Part shown: positions 46,069 through 58,984 of the stretch, piece by piece
How the letters are laid out: every line of letters begins with the position of its first letter
Numbering within the stretch: the first letter of the stretch is position 1
NCBI RefSeq assembly: GCF_018812025.1
Contig: NC_063045.1
Location: forward strand, 15,310,919-15,374,918
Direction of reading: 5' to 3'
Length of the DNA: 64,000 nucleotides
From: Megalobrama amblycephala
Lineage: Eukaryota > Chordata > Actinopteri > Cypriniformes > Xenocyprididae
Notes under the pieces: model-generated
The model's input: only the letters and a program-made list of their open reading frames with translations
Database searches by the model: none
What the model was told of the DNA's origin: nothing
Position numbers and translations under genes: made by a program

Positions 46069-49000
46069 TCAGTATGCGGTGACCAGGTCTTTGTCATAAT
46101 CGTATCTGCCTCGTTTGGGGGCGGGGCTGTCCTGGCTGTCGTCCGTGTCCTCGCTGTCCTCGGCCCCACCCCCTCCTTCTTCCTCTGACGAGTCGTCCAG
46201 AGTCAGGTCCACCACGGCTCCGCCTCCCGACCCACCACCGGTGCCACCGGTTCCTGCCGATGTGCCACCCGATCCAGACTTCCCAGTCTGGCTTGTGGCG
46301 CTATGTGCTGGGGAGTGGCCGTTCGCCTCAGGAACACCTTAGACGAGAGTTAAGTCCCATTAGATATTTTGTTTTGCTCAAAAAATGCACCAAATTAAAC
46401 AAGTTAGATATATGGACCCTTTTCACAGACTTCACATGACATGCGGCCACAGTTATAAACATCATAAATCTAGCAATGTTTTTTAGATTTTATTTTTAAT
46501 TTAAATATATTTACAACACTATACTTTGATATATTCTCTTGGCATAAAATTACAGAAAACTAGTTAAGGCTGTTGCACGGGTGCATGGGTTGCTATTCAG
46601 GCTTTTTCCTGGGACAAAAAAGGTCTTTGGAGGTGGTGGACGAACGGTCATCCACACACACAGTAAAGTTCACTACCCCTGTGAACTGTAATAAATCCAA
46701 AATAAATGCAAAGAAACCATTTGTAATATTGACTCATTTACATGGATTCAGAAAAAAAATCTGGGTGTTTTTTATGAGGGCTGCACAATAAATCGCAATT
46801 AACATAATCACGCTTAAAGCGATTTGGCTAGTGTGATTATGAAATTGCAAAGGCTGCAATTATTTTTTTTATGTGCAGCTTGTCAATGAAGCACGGCTCT
46901 GTGATCAGTAGTAAATTCTGCAATAGAAAATTAATTCGCAGCCTTTGCCAAATTAATTTTGATTAATTGTCAAGACCTAGTTTCTATTATAACAGCTGAG
47001 GGACTGATGGCAATTTTAACATATTTCTCTCTTCTGACCAACGTAATCAATCTCTCTGTATTATCTTCCTTTTTTGTAAAGTCATAGAAATGCTATCATG
47101 CATTTTTAATTTTGCTATTGGAGCAAATGGGAAAGCAAAGACTGTATTTGTTGTATTTTCCGTTGAATATATCTTGTATAGCAGCGTACCTAAATATGAC
47201 TTAATTTCTGAGAACACCGGAAATGTTAAAAGGGTCCATTGTAAATGCCATTTCAGAAGACAGAAAACCTTCTTACATATATCTACCACTGGATAGTCGG
47301 GCGAGCGACTGTTTTCCCGGTCTCTTTCCTTCTCTTTGTCGTCCCTGATTGGCCTCCATGAGCCGTCAGTCAAATACTCAATCTCCTCCACATCCTCTGG
47401 CGTCTCTTTAAGGATCTCAGACAGCAACCTGAAACGGGTCACATTAGGTGAGATTTACCGCCAGAACAGCGAGAAGCGAGGAGTATGAGTAAGTGTGCTT
47501 ACCCGTCAATAGTAAGAAGCTCAAATGGAGCAGGTTTGTCGCATACAGGGCAGGTCCATGTGGGTTTCTTTTCATTCATTTGCAGGAAGAAGACAGCATC
47601 GAAACACTGCAGGTGGGCGCAGGTGAGTACTCGACACGGCACTCCAAGTCTCATCTTCACCAGCTGTGTTAAAAAGACACTTATTAGATCTAATAACATT
47701 GCTATTTTGGTTCCACAGCTTCAAGTGCACATAAAAAGACATAAACAGGATACTTACAGGGCATATGAGGGACACTCGCAGTCCTGTAGTAGCGATCTCA
47801 CTCTCAGGATCAAAGCGCAGCTTGTCCTGAACTGTGTACAAACCAAAATGTTTCAATAAAATATTGATGCCAAGTATGTGTGTATATGTATACACACACA
47901 AATGTTTAAAAACATTTTTGAAAGAAAAATTGATAAATGCACCAAGGCTGTATTTGTTTTATCAAAACTACAGTAAAAATTATATTGTGAAATATTATTA
48001 CAATTTAAAATAACTTTTATTTGAATATATTTTAAAATGTAATTTTTTCCTGTGATGGCAAGGCTGAATTTTCAGCATCATTACTCCAGTCTTCAGTGTC
48101 ACATGATCCTTCAGAAATCATTATAATATGCCAATTTGCTGCTCAAGAAATGTTTCTTATTATTATTGTAACTGTTGAAGACAGTTGTACTGTTTAATAT
48201 TTTTGTGGAAACTGTGATGCTTTTTTTTATTTGATTAATAGAAAGTTCAAAAGAACAGCATTTATTTAAAAATAGAAATCTTGTAACATTATAAAAGTCT
48301 TTGCTGTCACTTTAATGCACTCGCTGAATAAAAGTTAATATTTTTTTTTTAAAATGATCCCAAACTTTTGAACAGTAGTGATATATTAGGGGTGTACGAT
48401 ATTGACAAAATTATATCTCGATATTTTCTGGTATTTTATCGATTTTAGTGATAATTAGATATTTTGACAAGTGTTTTATTGTGCTGGTACCTTGGCAGGT
48501 TTAGGACTGTTGTGGACAGCTGACTCCTAAAGTTTTTGATATTCTTCATATTCTATGTGGTGGTCAGTTCACAGCAGTGACTTGGCTTTGTTTTGAACTA
48601 TTTTCATTGGCAAAATAGAGCAAAAACAGGCAATATGGTGTCTAAAATGTGTTTTACACTTGTATAAAATCAATATATTTGTTATGCTGATATCTGGAGA
48701 AAAACTGCACTCTTCATGTGATATTTATTAACGTTATATTAAATTATATAAATATAGACTAAATCATGTAGTGTAACCATGTACTCTCTGGGTGTGTGTG
48801 AGGGATATACTTGATAATGTCAGATCGTTAAAACAACAAAACAACAATTACGACAATGTCTCGGATATATAAATTGCATAACGCTGACTCCCATGAAAAT
48901 AAGTCAGACACAACCAGTTGTAAGCATATAATTTTTTTTGCTGGTGCTGGTCTGAAACTTCTCACTCCTTCAGGGCATCCTGCTGATGACCCATACCGAG

Positions 49001-52000
49001 TTTCATAATGATACGCTAATGTGTTCATAAAATACAGCATTTTACTACAAAATTCAAAATGGCGACACCCAAAATGGACGATATGGAACAAATCTAACAA
49101 GAACAATATTACTTTTGGGCAAACCATTCAAAAAAAGCAAAAGCCATTTTTCTTCAGACCAGTAGGTGGCGCTGCACCGAAACGCAGCATGTAGCCTAAG
49201 GTCATTCTTGTTATGACATGTATCAAGTTTGGTCTGAATACGATAAAGCGTTGTGGAGATAATGCATTAAGTCTATTTTCACACACGATACATAAAATTT
49301 GTTTGCGTATTATTCGGGAATTGTTTGATAAATTGACTTGAATTGATTTTTATAAATTTCTAGTTTCTAGTTCTACATTGACAGTTCTATGGGCTGCCAT
49401 AGACTTCCAGAGTGGAAGAAACAGGAAAAAGAATAACAAGAAGAAGAATGCCAATGATTACAATAGGTGCCTTTGCACCTTCGTTGCTTGGCTCCTAATA
49501 AAATTTATTCACCTTATTCCTGACAAGCCTACTGTGTTTTGAATTATGGGTGGCACTTCCGGTTAGGGGAATTTCCATTCAAAAAGACAAACAAATAAAT
49601 TCAAATCATAAAGTTGCCATACAAATAAAGCTTATCCGTCAGTCTGACTGAATGAGCTGTCAATTTTCCTTAAAGGTCCCGTTCTTCGTGATCCCATGTT
49701 TCAAACTTTAGTTAGTGTGTAATGTTGTTGTTAGAGTATAAATAAAATCTGTAAAATTTTAAAGCTCAAAGTTCAATGCCAAGCGAGATATTTTATTTAA
49801 CAGAAGTCGCCTACATCGAACGGCCAGTTTGGACTACATCCCTCTACTTCCTTCTTTAATGACGTCACTAAAACAGTTTTTTGACTAACCTCTGCCCACA
49901 GGAATACACAAGAGTTGCGTTTGTAGAGTGTGTTTGTCGCCATGGCGTCGAAACGCTGTTATTTTCATCCCGCAGTCCAATCACCGGGTCTGATTCCGGC
50001 TCAAATTGATAGGGTAAAATTAAAGACATGTTTACAATAACACTGAGCGCGTGCATCTCCACGTTATGGTAAGAGGCGTGACTTTTCCGGGCAAGGAGCG
50101 CTAAACTGCTGTCGAATCACAACACAGGAACCGCTGGCACAATCAGAACTCGTTACGTATTTCTGAAGGAGGGACTTCATAGAACAAGGAAGTTTCATAG
50201 AACAAGGAAGCCCGTTTTTATGACAGTGGAAACAGCGGTATACAGATAAGTAAATTATGTGAAAAATACTGTGTTTTTTTACACGCGAAACATGAACACA
50301 TGTTATATTGCACACTATAAACACAATCAAAGCTTCAAAAAACCACGAAAAACGGGACCTTTAATGTTTTATTTTCAGACATCATGAGAATAACGCACCG
50401 CTTGGTACTTTAAAGGGGACGTATCATGCCCCTTTTCACAAGATGTAATAAGTCTCTGGTGTCCCCAGAATGTGTCTGTGAAGTTTCAGCTCAAAATATC
50501 CCACAGATCATTTATTATAGATTGTCAAATTTTCCCCCTATTTGGGTATGAGCAAAAACATGCCGTTTTTGTGTGTATTCCTTTAAATGCAAATGAGCTG
50601 CTGCTCCCCGCTCGCTTTCCAAAAGAGGACAGAGATTCAAACAGCTCGTGCTTCGGTTGCTCAACAACAACAAAGCTGGAGAATCTCACACAGCAAAATT
50701 AAGATTGTCAGTAACAGTGTGCAGCCTTACATTGTTCAAACCGGAGTATGTGCAGCCAACGACAGAACAGTTAGCATGCTTTGCTCAAACTTTTGCCATG
50801 GCCTTGCCAAAACAAAGTTACTGGGTTGTCTTTTTTCATGTTTTCTGGGTTCGTAGATGTACCGGGGACCCGATTATAGCACTAAAACACGGAAAAAGTC
50901 AGGATTTCATGATATGTCCCGTTTAACGTGACATGATATAACAAGAATATCTAAGGCAAGAGCTCTTTTCAGTTGCTGCATTCTTTTCCTAATGATCATT
51001 TATTTTTTCCCTTTGCATTCCACTGTAATATTATGGAAAAGGACAACATATACTGCACATGTGTGATCTGTTCTCCCGATTTAATTTACAATTATATATC
51101 CCATTAATAATTTACTGGAATGTACGAAGAATACCTCATTTTTCTCACATCTCTTTCCAGGTTTGTTTTCAGAGTTAAATACAATTTTTTTTTAAAAACA
51201 TTGCGTTCATACAGCAAGCCTTTCACTTGTTGTTTACAGCTTAATGAAAGTTACACCCATAATTTGCGCAAAGCGTCATGGGGCGTAGAAATAAGGTGGA
51301 TAAATTCAATGAAATATACCTTTTTGTTGTGATTTGTTTGACATGCAAAATAATAATAAAAATAATAATAATAATAATCTAAAAGGTATAATAGTTCAGT
51401 ACAATACAGTTCAATTTCAAAACATTAGTTTTTTTTAAACTATTATTTCATGTCAGGCTTTCAAGTGTAAGCTCTGATCATGATGCAATATGTTTGGTCA
51501 AGGTAATGAAACTTACTGCGTTCACGACAACGATCGGGACTCTCAACTGAGCAATGCTTCAGCTGGTTGAAGAGCTCTCCAGATGTGAACACCCTCACAA
51601 GATACACTGCCACAGAGTACCGCTGCATCCAAAACATAGCGGTTAGCAACAACACACTCAGCTGTGCCTAAACCAAGTATACTTCATCTAACATGTTTAT
51701 TTACAAATATGGATATAAGAAAACAGCTCTTTCTATCAAGTCTCCATACCTTTCCAAAGTTGCCCCATGTGATGGTGACTCTGTTGGTGACTGTGGAGAG
51801 GTGTAACCAGGGCGTGATGTTGACGGGTCGACAGGGCCGACGCGGCTCAACACCCGGTTTGTTGGAGGGATAGTAACCCTAAACAAAAAGAAATTAAATG
51901 AAATTTACAGCAACAAGATATACAATGTTCTAAGAAACAACCACACACAAAAAAGTTATTTATATAAAGTCGTTTAGATTTACGATCATCCTTCCTGTTC

Positions 52001-52449
52001 TTTCAGCCTAGTGAAATTCACAACACTTACCGGTACATGACAGTAGGACTGATTCACTTTCACAGCAATATTGGGAGGATATTGGTCCTCCTGAACACCA
52101 ATAGAGTCTGTGTAGCAGATTCTAGGAGAAGAAAAGGGCAAGTGAGCATGCAGAAAATGTGTCTCTGACACCAAAACTTGATATACCAACAGGATTTAGC
52201 TGAATAACGTACCTGAGAACCACCTGAACCGATTTCATCCCTGGGCGAAGTTCACTGTGCATGTGCAGGCACAAAAAGTTTTTATGAGTAAACACAATTA
52301 AAGATAGTTAACATTCTTTTGTATTTTAAGTAAACCAAAAAATACATCAGCCATGTAGACTCATTGGCTGATATGTGGCCATTTTGCATTTTAAGATTAT
52401 CAACATTAAGCTATGATAATGTTATTGCTTGAGCAAGGCATGGTTTGCA

Positions 52450-52492
<43 letters not shown>

Positions 52493-55167
52493 CACTACTC
52501 CTAACGTGTGTGCACTAACTTGGATGAGTTAAATTCAGAGGACAATTTGTGGGTGGCCTTCACGTGTCACTAATGTAAGATAACAATGGCTACTGAATAA
52601 TGTATAATATTACATAGTAAATCATTCTTTTTCCAATTTCATTTGCAGATTTTAGCTTTTTTATAATTTTCTGGGAGAAAATCAGTGGAATTATGTTTTG
52701 TGTTTAAACATTGTAATAATAAAAAAAAAACTCTTACGAGTACCGGAAAGTATTGTGTTTGAATTTAATGAATTTGTGATAAATAGATGAATTTATATCT
52801 ATTAATCCTTATTGCTGAATTAAATAATTGTAAAAAAACACGTGGGAGGATGTCTTGTGAACATTGGGCGTCTGTGAAAATCTGCTCTGCACACTCATAA
52901 TCCACACAGGCCTGCTCATTTTCTATCAATAAATTCCATTAAGAATATACCCTGATTTCCTAAATATCAGAATTGTTATTGGTCATTGCTTAACTGCTAA
53001 ATAAATCCACCGGTTTGACTGCACTTCTTACCTGGAGTTCCGGATCTGTTCCACTTGGCTTGGTGTTAATTCAAAAACACATTGACTCTCTTGCAGCTTC
53101 TCACTGTTCTGAGCGACTGCAAAGAGCGATAATGGCATAAACAGAATTATCTTGCTGGCTGACTTCATCATCGGCTATGCACACTTCTCATAATTGGACT
53201 ATTATTTATTAACGATAATGGGACTCACTTAGTTCTGTAGGTGGCAGCAGCGTTTCTAGGTTGTGGTAGAACGGCAGGGGCACCAGTTTAACTTCGGCCG
53301 CAGGAGGCGGCACCGGTTTGGGAATGCCGTTGAGGTAGTCTGTTCCCTGCGCCGTGCCTCTGGGCGAGGAGTTGAGGGCAGGGTAGGTTACGGGTACGGT
53401 CTCCGGGCGTCGGGCAGCCAGCCAGGCCGAGGCTTTGGGGAAGCGCGTCTCATAGAGCTGTCGGACGTTCTTTAGCAGCTCTGGACTGTACTCGGTCTGC
53501 ACAAGCCGAAGAGCTCTTCCCACTAAATCCTGCTTCAACCCGCTTTTACTGCGGCCCATGGAGGCCAGCAGTGTCTGCAGATCAGACACCCGGAAACTCT
53601 TCACCATGTTCTGGTGAGAATGAGAAATGCATTAATGAAAGAGGATCAAAAACATTGCTGTTAGTGAGGTGGTGCGACAGAGATCAATATCTGGGTTGTT
53701 AACCTAAAAGTTATGGGTTTGATTCCCAAAAGGGAACAATTCAAGAACCATGTCCTTGAATAAAGACCTGTCTCACACCAAGCTTGAAAGTTCGGTATGA
53801 ATATTCAGTCTGCTTTTTGCATGTGATTTGTCTGTGCAAACCAATGCACAAAAAAAAATGGCAGACGGGCTGAATGAGCATGCACATTCACTCTCTGACA
53901 CTAGGTGGCTTTAGAAAAGCAGAAATACAGCGGTCACCCCGGCACACTAAGCAGCGCTGAGCAAATTTCTGTTTTATCAGTAGCTGTGACCAGAAGCTTG
54001 AATCTTATTGGTTGGCCAGTTTTTTCACAGTGTGATGGAAGAGAGATTAGAACACCTCTCGGTAAAATAAATAAATAAATAAAAAATGCGTTGCATTGAC
54101 GACATGTGAATGATGGTCTGAACAGGTGCCTTAACATCCATTTATCTTACCGGATTTCCGCACCAATTATAATTTTTGTTGTGAACAGGCCTAAGGTCAT
54201 TCCAGTGATATTTTATATTTTTAGTGTGTGTATGTAAATTTGCTTTAGATTGAAGCAAATACTAAAATTCCATTTTGCTAAAACTTAATATTACTTTTTA
54301 TAAAGTTGTTTATAGGACTTGAACATTATTTTGACTTCTTCAAATCATTGTGAAAACATTCCTTAAGCTTCTAAATGGCCTTGTTTACCATGATTGAACC
54401 CATGCAGGCAGATCTCCATGTAAACATTACACAAAACTCAGCTCTGCACAACAGGTAAAACAACAAGGTTCCCCAAAGAAATCATATTTGTAATCATCCT
54501 GTAGTAATGAATATCAGCATGGATTCGAATATCTGCTGATATTCAGTAGTAAAGTGATGCTGCACAAATGAAAACGATGCATCTTGTCAAGCAACCCACA
54601 TGCATCAATTGTGCAAGTGACTATTTACCTATACCATAACATGCACTACTGCAAAGTAGTTGCAAACTAATGTCCACTTTTGTTGCTTTTTACAACTACA
54701 TGAAGAAATGCCGGTATTACTTGATCTATGAGACTGTTTTGTTGTTTTGCATTGTGCAGACTAATCATTCATTTCCACAGGCAGCGCGCACGCGCACCCG
54801 CGCGCACAGGAACACTAGCTGTGTCTCAAAGCCTGGTGAACTGTCTACCCAGACTGCTTTTTGGGCATCAAATTAACGTTCAAAACGTTCGAAAATTCGA
54901 ATCGAACGTTAGAACGCGCCAAATATGCCGGCTACATAGACAGCGTACAGGGCTTTGAGACACAACCATTCACATACACACATATACAAATTGCTAACGC
55001 ACTTTACAGACTGCCACTTGTCCTATGTAAGCACAAAATACCATGGTATGGAATTAAACTCAAGTTGTTTACACAAGCACCGCCTCTGACTCGCATGGCT
55101 CCTTTTACTTTCACTATTTTTAAAAATCTCATCTACTCACCATCGCTTCTACCAGTTCGGCCGCCAT
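46069..55167 (-). CDS. pias4: E3 SUMO-protein ligase PIAS4
   Basis: Nuclear SUMO E3 ligase and transcription co-regulator (STAT, TGF-beta, DNA-damage targets in the family). Eleven coding exons on the minus strand: 55167-55141, 53610-53229, 53116-53032, 52254-52213, 52121-52031, 51878-51750, 51622-51517, 47831-47758, 47663-47503, 47428-47277, 46337-46069. GT/AG borders and phases close to 505 aa (human PIAS4 about 510). Domains: SAP at about residues 10-45 with the LQTLL signature; PINIT domain at about 115-270 ([17 protein letters not shown]); SP-RING at about 305-360 with Cys322, Cys327, His329, Cys332, Cys350 and Cys353; and a SUMO-interaction motif [13 protein letters not shown] followed by an acidic tail in exon 11. 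Exon 1 codes only nine residues (MAAELVEAM). Exon 11 carries a Gly/Ser/Thr-rich low-complexity linker not seen in mammals as I recall them. All RING ligands are intact. It is divergent from foxq2. Confidence 0.95.
46775..46985. repeat. old interspersed element (GGGCTGCACAATAAATCG type)
   Basis: The start GAGGGCTGCACAATAAATCG and the CGATTTGGCTAGTGTGATTATG body match a repeat class I know from fish genomes, probably a DNA transposon relic. It is in pias4 intron 10. The right border is decayed. Confidence 0.5.
47940..48382. repeat. old conserved fish DNA repeat (CCAAACTTTTGAACAGTAG end)
   Basis: Contains TTCAGCATCATTACTCCAGT, CAGTGTCACATGATCCTTCA and AAAGTTCAAAAGAACAGCAT and ends CCAAACTTTTGAACAGTAG, all characteristic of a very abundant teleost interspersed element. 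The left terminal repeat is missing. Located in pias4 intron 7. Confidence 0.7.
48901..49500. repeat. interspersed repeat with CTCF-like motif
   Basis: This has the feel of a multi-copy cyprinid element (AATACAGCATTTTACTACAA, AAGAAGAATGCCAATGATTA, GGTGCCTTTGCACCTTCG palindrome near 49466-49483). It contains CCAGTAGGTGGCGC at 49159-49172, which fits the CTCF core consensus. Borders approximate; family not named. Confidence 0.5.
49674..50360. mobile_element. TTAA-flanked non-autonomous element (AGGTCCCGTT ends)
   Basis: Inverted ends AGGTCCCGTTCTTCGTG and CACGAAAAACGGGACCT, with TTAA directly outside both (49670-49673 and 50361-50364). 687 bp, no transposase. A TTAA target duplication fits piggyBac- or Kolobok-type transposition. 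It contains a short tandem duplication (CATAGAACAAGGAAG twice, near 50179 and 50195). In pias4 intron 7. Confidence 0.8.
50414..50922. mobile_element. TTAA-flanked non-autonomous element (AGGGGACGTATCATG ends)
   Basis: Inverted ends AGGGGACGTATCATG and CATGATATGTCCCGT, with TTAA outside each (50410-50413 and 50923-50926). 509 bp, no coding capacity. The internal GTCCCCAGAATGTGTCTGTG is characteristic of a very common cyprinid element. It starts only 49 bp after the preceding element, in the same pias4 intron. Confidence 0.8.
52451..52490. repeat. (TG)20 microsatellite
   Basis: Forty bases of perfect TG in pias4 intron 3. Confidence 0.95.
53660..53775 (+). repeat. tRNA-derived SINE fragment
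   Basis: Looks like a tRNA-type head: GAGGTGGTGCGACAG, then GGGTTGTTAACCTAAAAG and a B-box-like GGTTTGATTCC at 53716-53726. The structure is diverged and lacks an intact cloverleaf, so it is a SINE remnant and not a tRNA gene. In pias4 intron 1. Confidence 0.5.
53776..55140 (-). other. remainder of pias4 intron 1
   Basis: AT-rich intron sequence with a GC-rich CGCGCACGCGCACCCGCGCG patch near 54785-54805. No exon recognised. Confidence 0.4.
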
Positions 55168-55320
55168 CTTCGCACAGCAGCCCCGCGAGAGCCTGAAGCG
55201 AAAGGCAGCGGCTGGCCAATGAGAAGCTGAGAAGGCGTTCGATGACCGCCGCCGGTGTCCAATCAGCACGGCGGACTGTCTATAAGTAGGCGGGGTCGTT
55301 TGCGAAGAGGCGTGACGGTG
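55168..55320. promoter_or_regulatory. pias4 promoter, CpG-rich with CCAAT boxes
   Basis: Directly upstream of the pias4 ATG and locally CpG-rich. CCAAT at 55216-55220 and 55259-55263 and a GGCGGGG GC-box near 55289 are visible. The elements lie within 130 bp of the start codon, so the 5' UTR is probably short. Confidence 0.55.
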
Positions 55321-56754
55321 AGCTTTAAAAGGGACAGTGCAGTCAAAAAAAGAAAACTTGAAGCAAGGTCTACCCTTTCTGATAGGCCTCTGGTGCTTGT
55401 AAACCTACCCACCGTCGCATGAACTTCACTGTCTGATTTGCCCACTTTAATAGTCTGGTGTGAGAGCGAAAGCACATTGCATTTTGCATTCAGATGTGAT
55501 GTGAGAGGTGGGTTTCCCGCGACAAGTGGAAGAGGAGCGCATGGCTCCCTCCGATCCATTCCGCATGGAAAAATCCATTTCATGAGTTGCAAAAAGCCAT
55601 GACATTGAGGACTAAATGCTTTGTGTAATTTCAGCCCTAAACTGACTATAGAAGCACACCAAAACTACTAATAAATATATCCAGAAGCGCATCTCGTTTA
55701 CAGTGCATTGTTAAATATAATACAACAAGCATACGTGCTCACTGAGGACAATTGAGTAGACTTGTCTGGAAAATCCACACGAGACTGAATCCACAATCCT
55801 CAGCAAACTCCATCCCGTGTTTTTCTTTATTGTATGTGGTGGGGGAGGGGACGCAGAGAATGTTTGAGAACAATTTGCTGAGGTAAAAAAAAATCATGTG
55901 TGAAAGGCAGAACTAGAAAAAACAGGTACGCCTACATTGTTTCTTAAAACTAAATAAAATATACATAAACTTATTATTAGAACAAGAATACCTGTCCTCA
56001 AGTCATACAAGAATAGGCCATCATACTATTTTGAAAAAAAGGGAGTTCAGCCTTACTTATTCGCCTAATGTTACTCCAAACCCGTATTCTTTGGAACACA
56101 AATAAAGATATTTTGCAGAATTACAGCCTCATTAACCTTTCACTTTCATTGTACTGAAAACATACCATGAAAATGAATGGTGACTGAGGCTGTCTTTAAC
56201 TCTTTTTATTTTTCACAGAAGAAAAAAGTCGGGTTTTAAACAACATAAAGATGTGTAAAAGATGACGGAAATGTAATTATTATTGTTTGAATTTTATCTT
56301 TAAGGAAACCGAGTGAAAATGTTCTGTCCTAACAGAGGATGGCGCTGCTGTCTAACAATGATTTGCCTCTGTTTGTCTCTTTAAATGAGTGATTTTGAAG
56401 AAATGCAAGAACGTATGTGAAATAATTTAAATAAATAAATCCAAACAACAAGCAAGTAAATTTACAGATTTACTAATTTAGGATGACAATCACAGTCAAT
56501 TTGTTCAACCACAAACCAGCAATAAAGATTAAATAAAATCAGGTTTGGCTCTGCAAAAGTCACCCCAGGGTTATTTAAGACATTGATCTGCAAAGCTGAC
56601 AGTGATTCTATTCCACCTGTTCTCCTACAAAATCCATGTTAACTCACTTCCCTTGAGAAGAACTTCAGAATGTTCTTTAGGGAATATTAGAGGTGAAGAT
56701 CTGTTAAAGCTACAGTGCAATGTTTCTTTTTATGCATTTGCTTTTCTTTTTATC
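55321..56754. other. pias4-foxq2 spacer
   Basis: No gene recognised. About 56030-56200 is a decayed half of a GGTTTGGAACAACATGAGGG-type repeat (GTTACTCCAAACCCGTATTC, TGGTGACTGAGGCTG). Confidence 0.4.
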
Positions 56755-57021
56755 TCGGGATGCCCCTCCAGAGGTGACTAGAGAGTACATCAGCTTCAGT
56801 TTGGATCCAGCTCTTATGAAGACTTCAGATGACCATCACCTGTGAAGAGACGGCACCAGCTCCTGCAACGACATCAGATGATGCAAAATCTGGATCAACA
56901 TGCACATTCCCAAATTTCTATATCCTAAACATTGTTAACATGTAATCATTAATCTGCTAACATTGATTGTAAATTAAACTGCCTAAATTATTACATTGTT
57001 AGCTAACTGCATGATTATATA

Positions 57022-58636
57022 CAGTGGGTACGGAAAGTATTCAGACCCCCTTAAATTTTTCACCCTTTGTTATATTGCAGCCATTTGCTAAAATCATTTC
57101 TTCATTTTTTTTCCTCATTAATGTACACACAGCACCCCATATTGACAGAAAAACACAGAATTGTTGACATTTTTGCAGATTTATTAAAAAAGAAAAACTG
57201 AAATATCACATGGTCCTAAGTATTCAGACCCTTTGCTGTGACGCTCATATATTTAACTCAGGTGCTGTCCATTTCTTCTGATCATCCTTGAGATGGTTCT
57301 ACACCTTCATTTGAGTCCAGCTGTGTTTGATTATACTGATTCGGACTTGATTAGGAAAGCCACACACCTGTCTATATAAGACCTTACAGCTCACAGTGCA
57401 TGTCAGAGCAAATGAGAATCATGAGGTCAAAGGAACTGCCTGAAGAGCTCAGAGACAGAATTGTGGCAAGGCACAGATCTGGCCAAGGTTACAAAAAAAT
57501 TTCTGCTGCACTTAAGGTTCCTAAGAGCACAGTGGCCTCCATAATCCTTAAATGGAAGACGTTTGGGACGACCAGAACCCTTCCTAGAGCTGTCCGTCCG
57601 GCCAAACTGAGTTATCGTGGGAGAAGAGCCTTGGTGAGAGTGGTAAAGAAGAACCCAAAGATCACTGTGGCTGAGCTCCAGAGATGCAGTTGGGAGATGG
57701 GAGAAAGTTGTAGAAAGTCAACCATCACTGCAGCCCTCCACCAGTCGGGGCTTTATGGCAGAGTGGCCCAGCGGAAGCCTCTCCTCAGTGCAAGACACAT
57801 GAAAGCCCGCATGGAGTTTGCCAAGATGGTGAGAAATAAGATTCTCTGGTCTGATGAGACCAAGATAGAACTTTTTGGCCTTAATTCTAAGCGGTATGTG
57901 TGGAGAAAACCAGGCACTGCTCATCACCTGTCCAATACAGTCCCAACAGTGAAGCATGGTGGTGGCAGCATCATGCTGTGGGTGTGTTTTTCAGCTGCAG
58001 GGACAGGACGACTGGTTGCAATCAAGGGAAAGATGAATGCGGCCAAGTACAGGGATGTCCTGGACGAAAACCTTCTCCAGAGTGCTCAGGACCTCAGATT
58101 GGGCCGAAGGTTTACCTTCCAACAAGACAATGACCCTAAGCACACAGCTAAAATAACAAAGGACTGGCTTCGCAACAACTCAGTGACTGTTCTTGAATGG
58201 CCCAGCCAGAGCCCTGACTTAAACCCAATTGAGCATCTCTGGAGAGACATAAAATGGCTGTCCACCAACGTTTACCATCCAACCTGACAGAACTGGAGAG
58301 GATCTGCAAGGAGGAATGGCAGAGGATCCCCAAATCCAGGTGTGAAAAACTTGTTGCATCTTTCCCAAAAAGACTCATGGCTGTATTAGATCAAAAGGGT
58401 GCTTCTACTAAATACTGAGCAAAGGTTCTGAATACTTAGGACCATGTGATATTTCAGTTTTTCTTTTTTTAATAAATCTGCAAAAATGTCAACAATTCTG
58501 TGTTTTTCTGTCAATATGGGGTGCTGTGTGTACATTAATAAGGAAAAAAAATGAACTTAAATGATTTTAGCAAATGGCTGCAATATAACAAAGAGTGAAA
58601 AGTTTAAGGGGGTCTGAATACTTTCTGTACCCACTG
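57022..58636 (+). mobile_element. Tc1/mariner-family transposon, complete ends
   Basis: 1615 bp with long terminal inverted repeats of about 210 bp (57022-57234 and 58427-58636) starting CAGTGGGTACGGAAAGTATT. Each arm carries two direct copies of the AAGTATTCAGACCC motif, the IR/DR layout of fish Tc1 elements. TA target duplication at 57020-57021 and 58637-58638. It contains one broken transposase gene. The two arms are highly similar, implying a fairly recent insertion. Confidence 0.95.
57400..58418 (+). pseudogene. Tc1-like transposase, inactivated
   Basis: Encodes a paired-type helix-turn-helix DNA-binding region (KELPEELRDRIVARHRSG, then VPKSTVASIILKWK) and a DDE catalytic domain: first Asp in SDETKIELFG, second Asp in QQDNDPKHTA, Glu in NPIEHLW. 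Two defects are visible. Near 57826 the segment between EFAK and RNKILW is shorter than in related transposases by about ten codons. Near 58250-58255 a single-base loss (AAAATGG) shifts the frame, so the protein ends about 30 bases on at 58287, while the normal tail (LTELERICKEEWQRIPKSRC) continues in another frame to the stop at 58416-58418. Not expected to be active. Confidence 0.92.
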
Positions 58637-58984
58637 TACCTAAATTGTCACTGTAAATTGTAATTGTAAAAACTCTAAATTGTAATGTTGACATGCATTT
58701 TCTGTAAAGCTGCTTTGAAACGATGTCTATTGTGAAAAGCGCTATACAAATAAATGTGAATTGAATTGAATTAAATTTGTGGTACCCAGGCAGGTAGCAA
58801 TCTGTAATTATATTATTTTCATTATAATTAAGAAAGAAAATTTCAACTTATTTTCTAGAAGAACCTTGACATTCAACAGAATTGTCTTTGTGGGTTGGAA
58901 TTGTTACATATTAAAAGCATACAAAAGACTAATCATTTAGAGCAGCTCTTTGAATCCTTTATTTTCTTTATCTGTATGTGTATT

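Larger units (their letters stand above)
56755..58775. repeat. older retroposon-like repeat split by Tc1
   Basis: The left part 56755-57021 (AGAGGTGACTAGAGAGTACA, CTTATGAAGACTTCAGATGA) and right part 58637-58775 (AAAGCTGCTTTGAAACGATG, AAAAGCGCTATACAAATAAA, then a GAATT-rich tail) read as one element once the Tc1 is removed. The GCGCTATACAAATAAA end is typical of 3' tails of fish LINE/SINE elements. Exact family unknown. Confidence 0.6.

Noticed and set aside
53700..53730. B-box-like GGTTTGATTCC as a tRNA gene
   Set aside because: No intact acceptor or anticodon arms; better explained as a SINE remnant.
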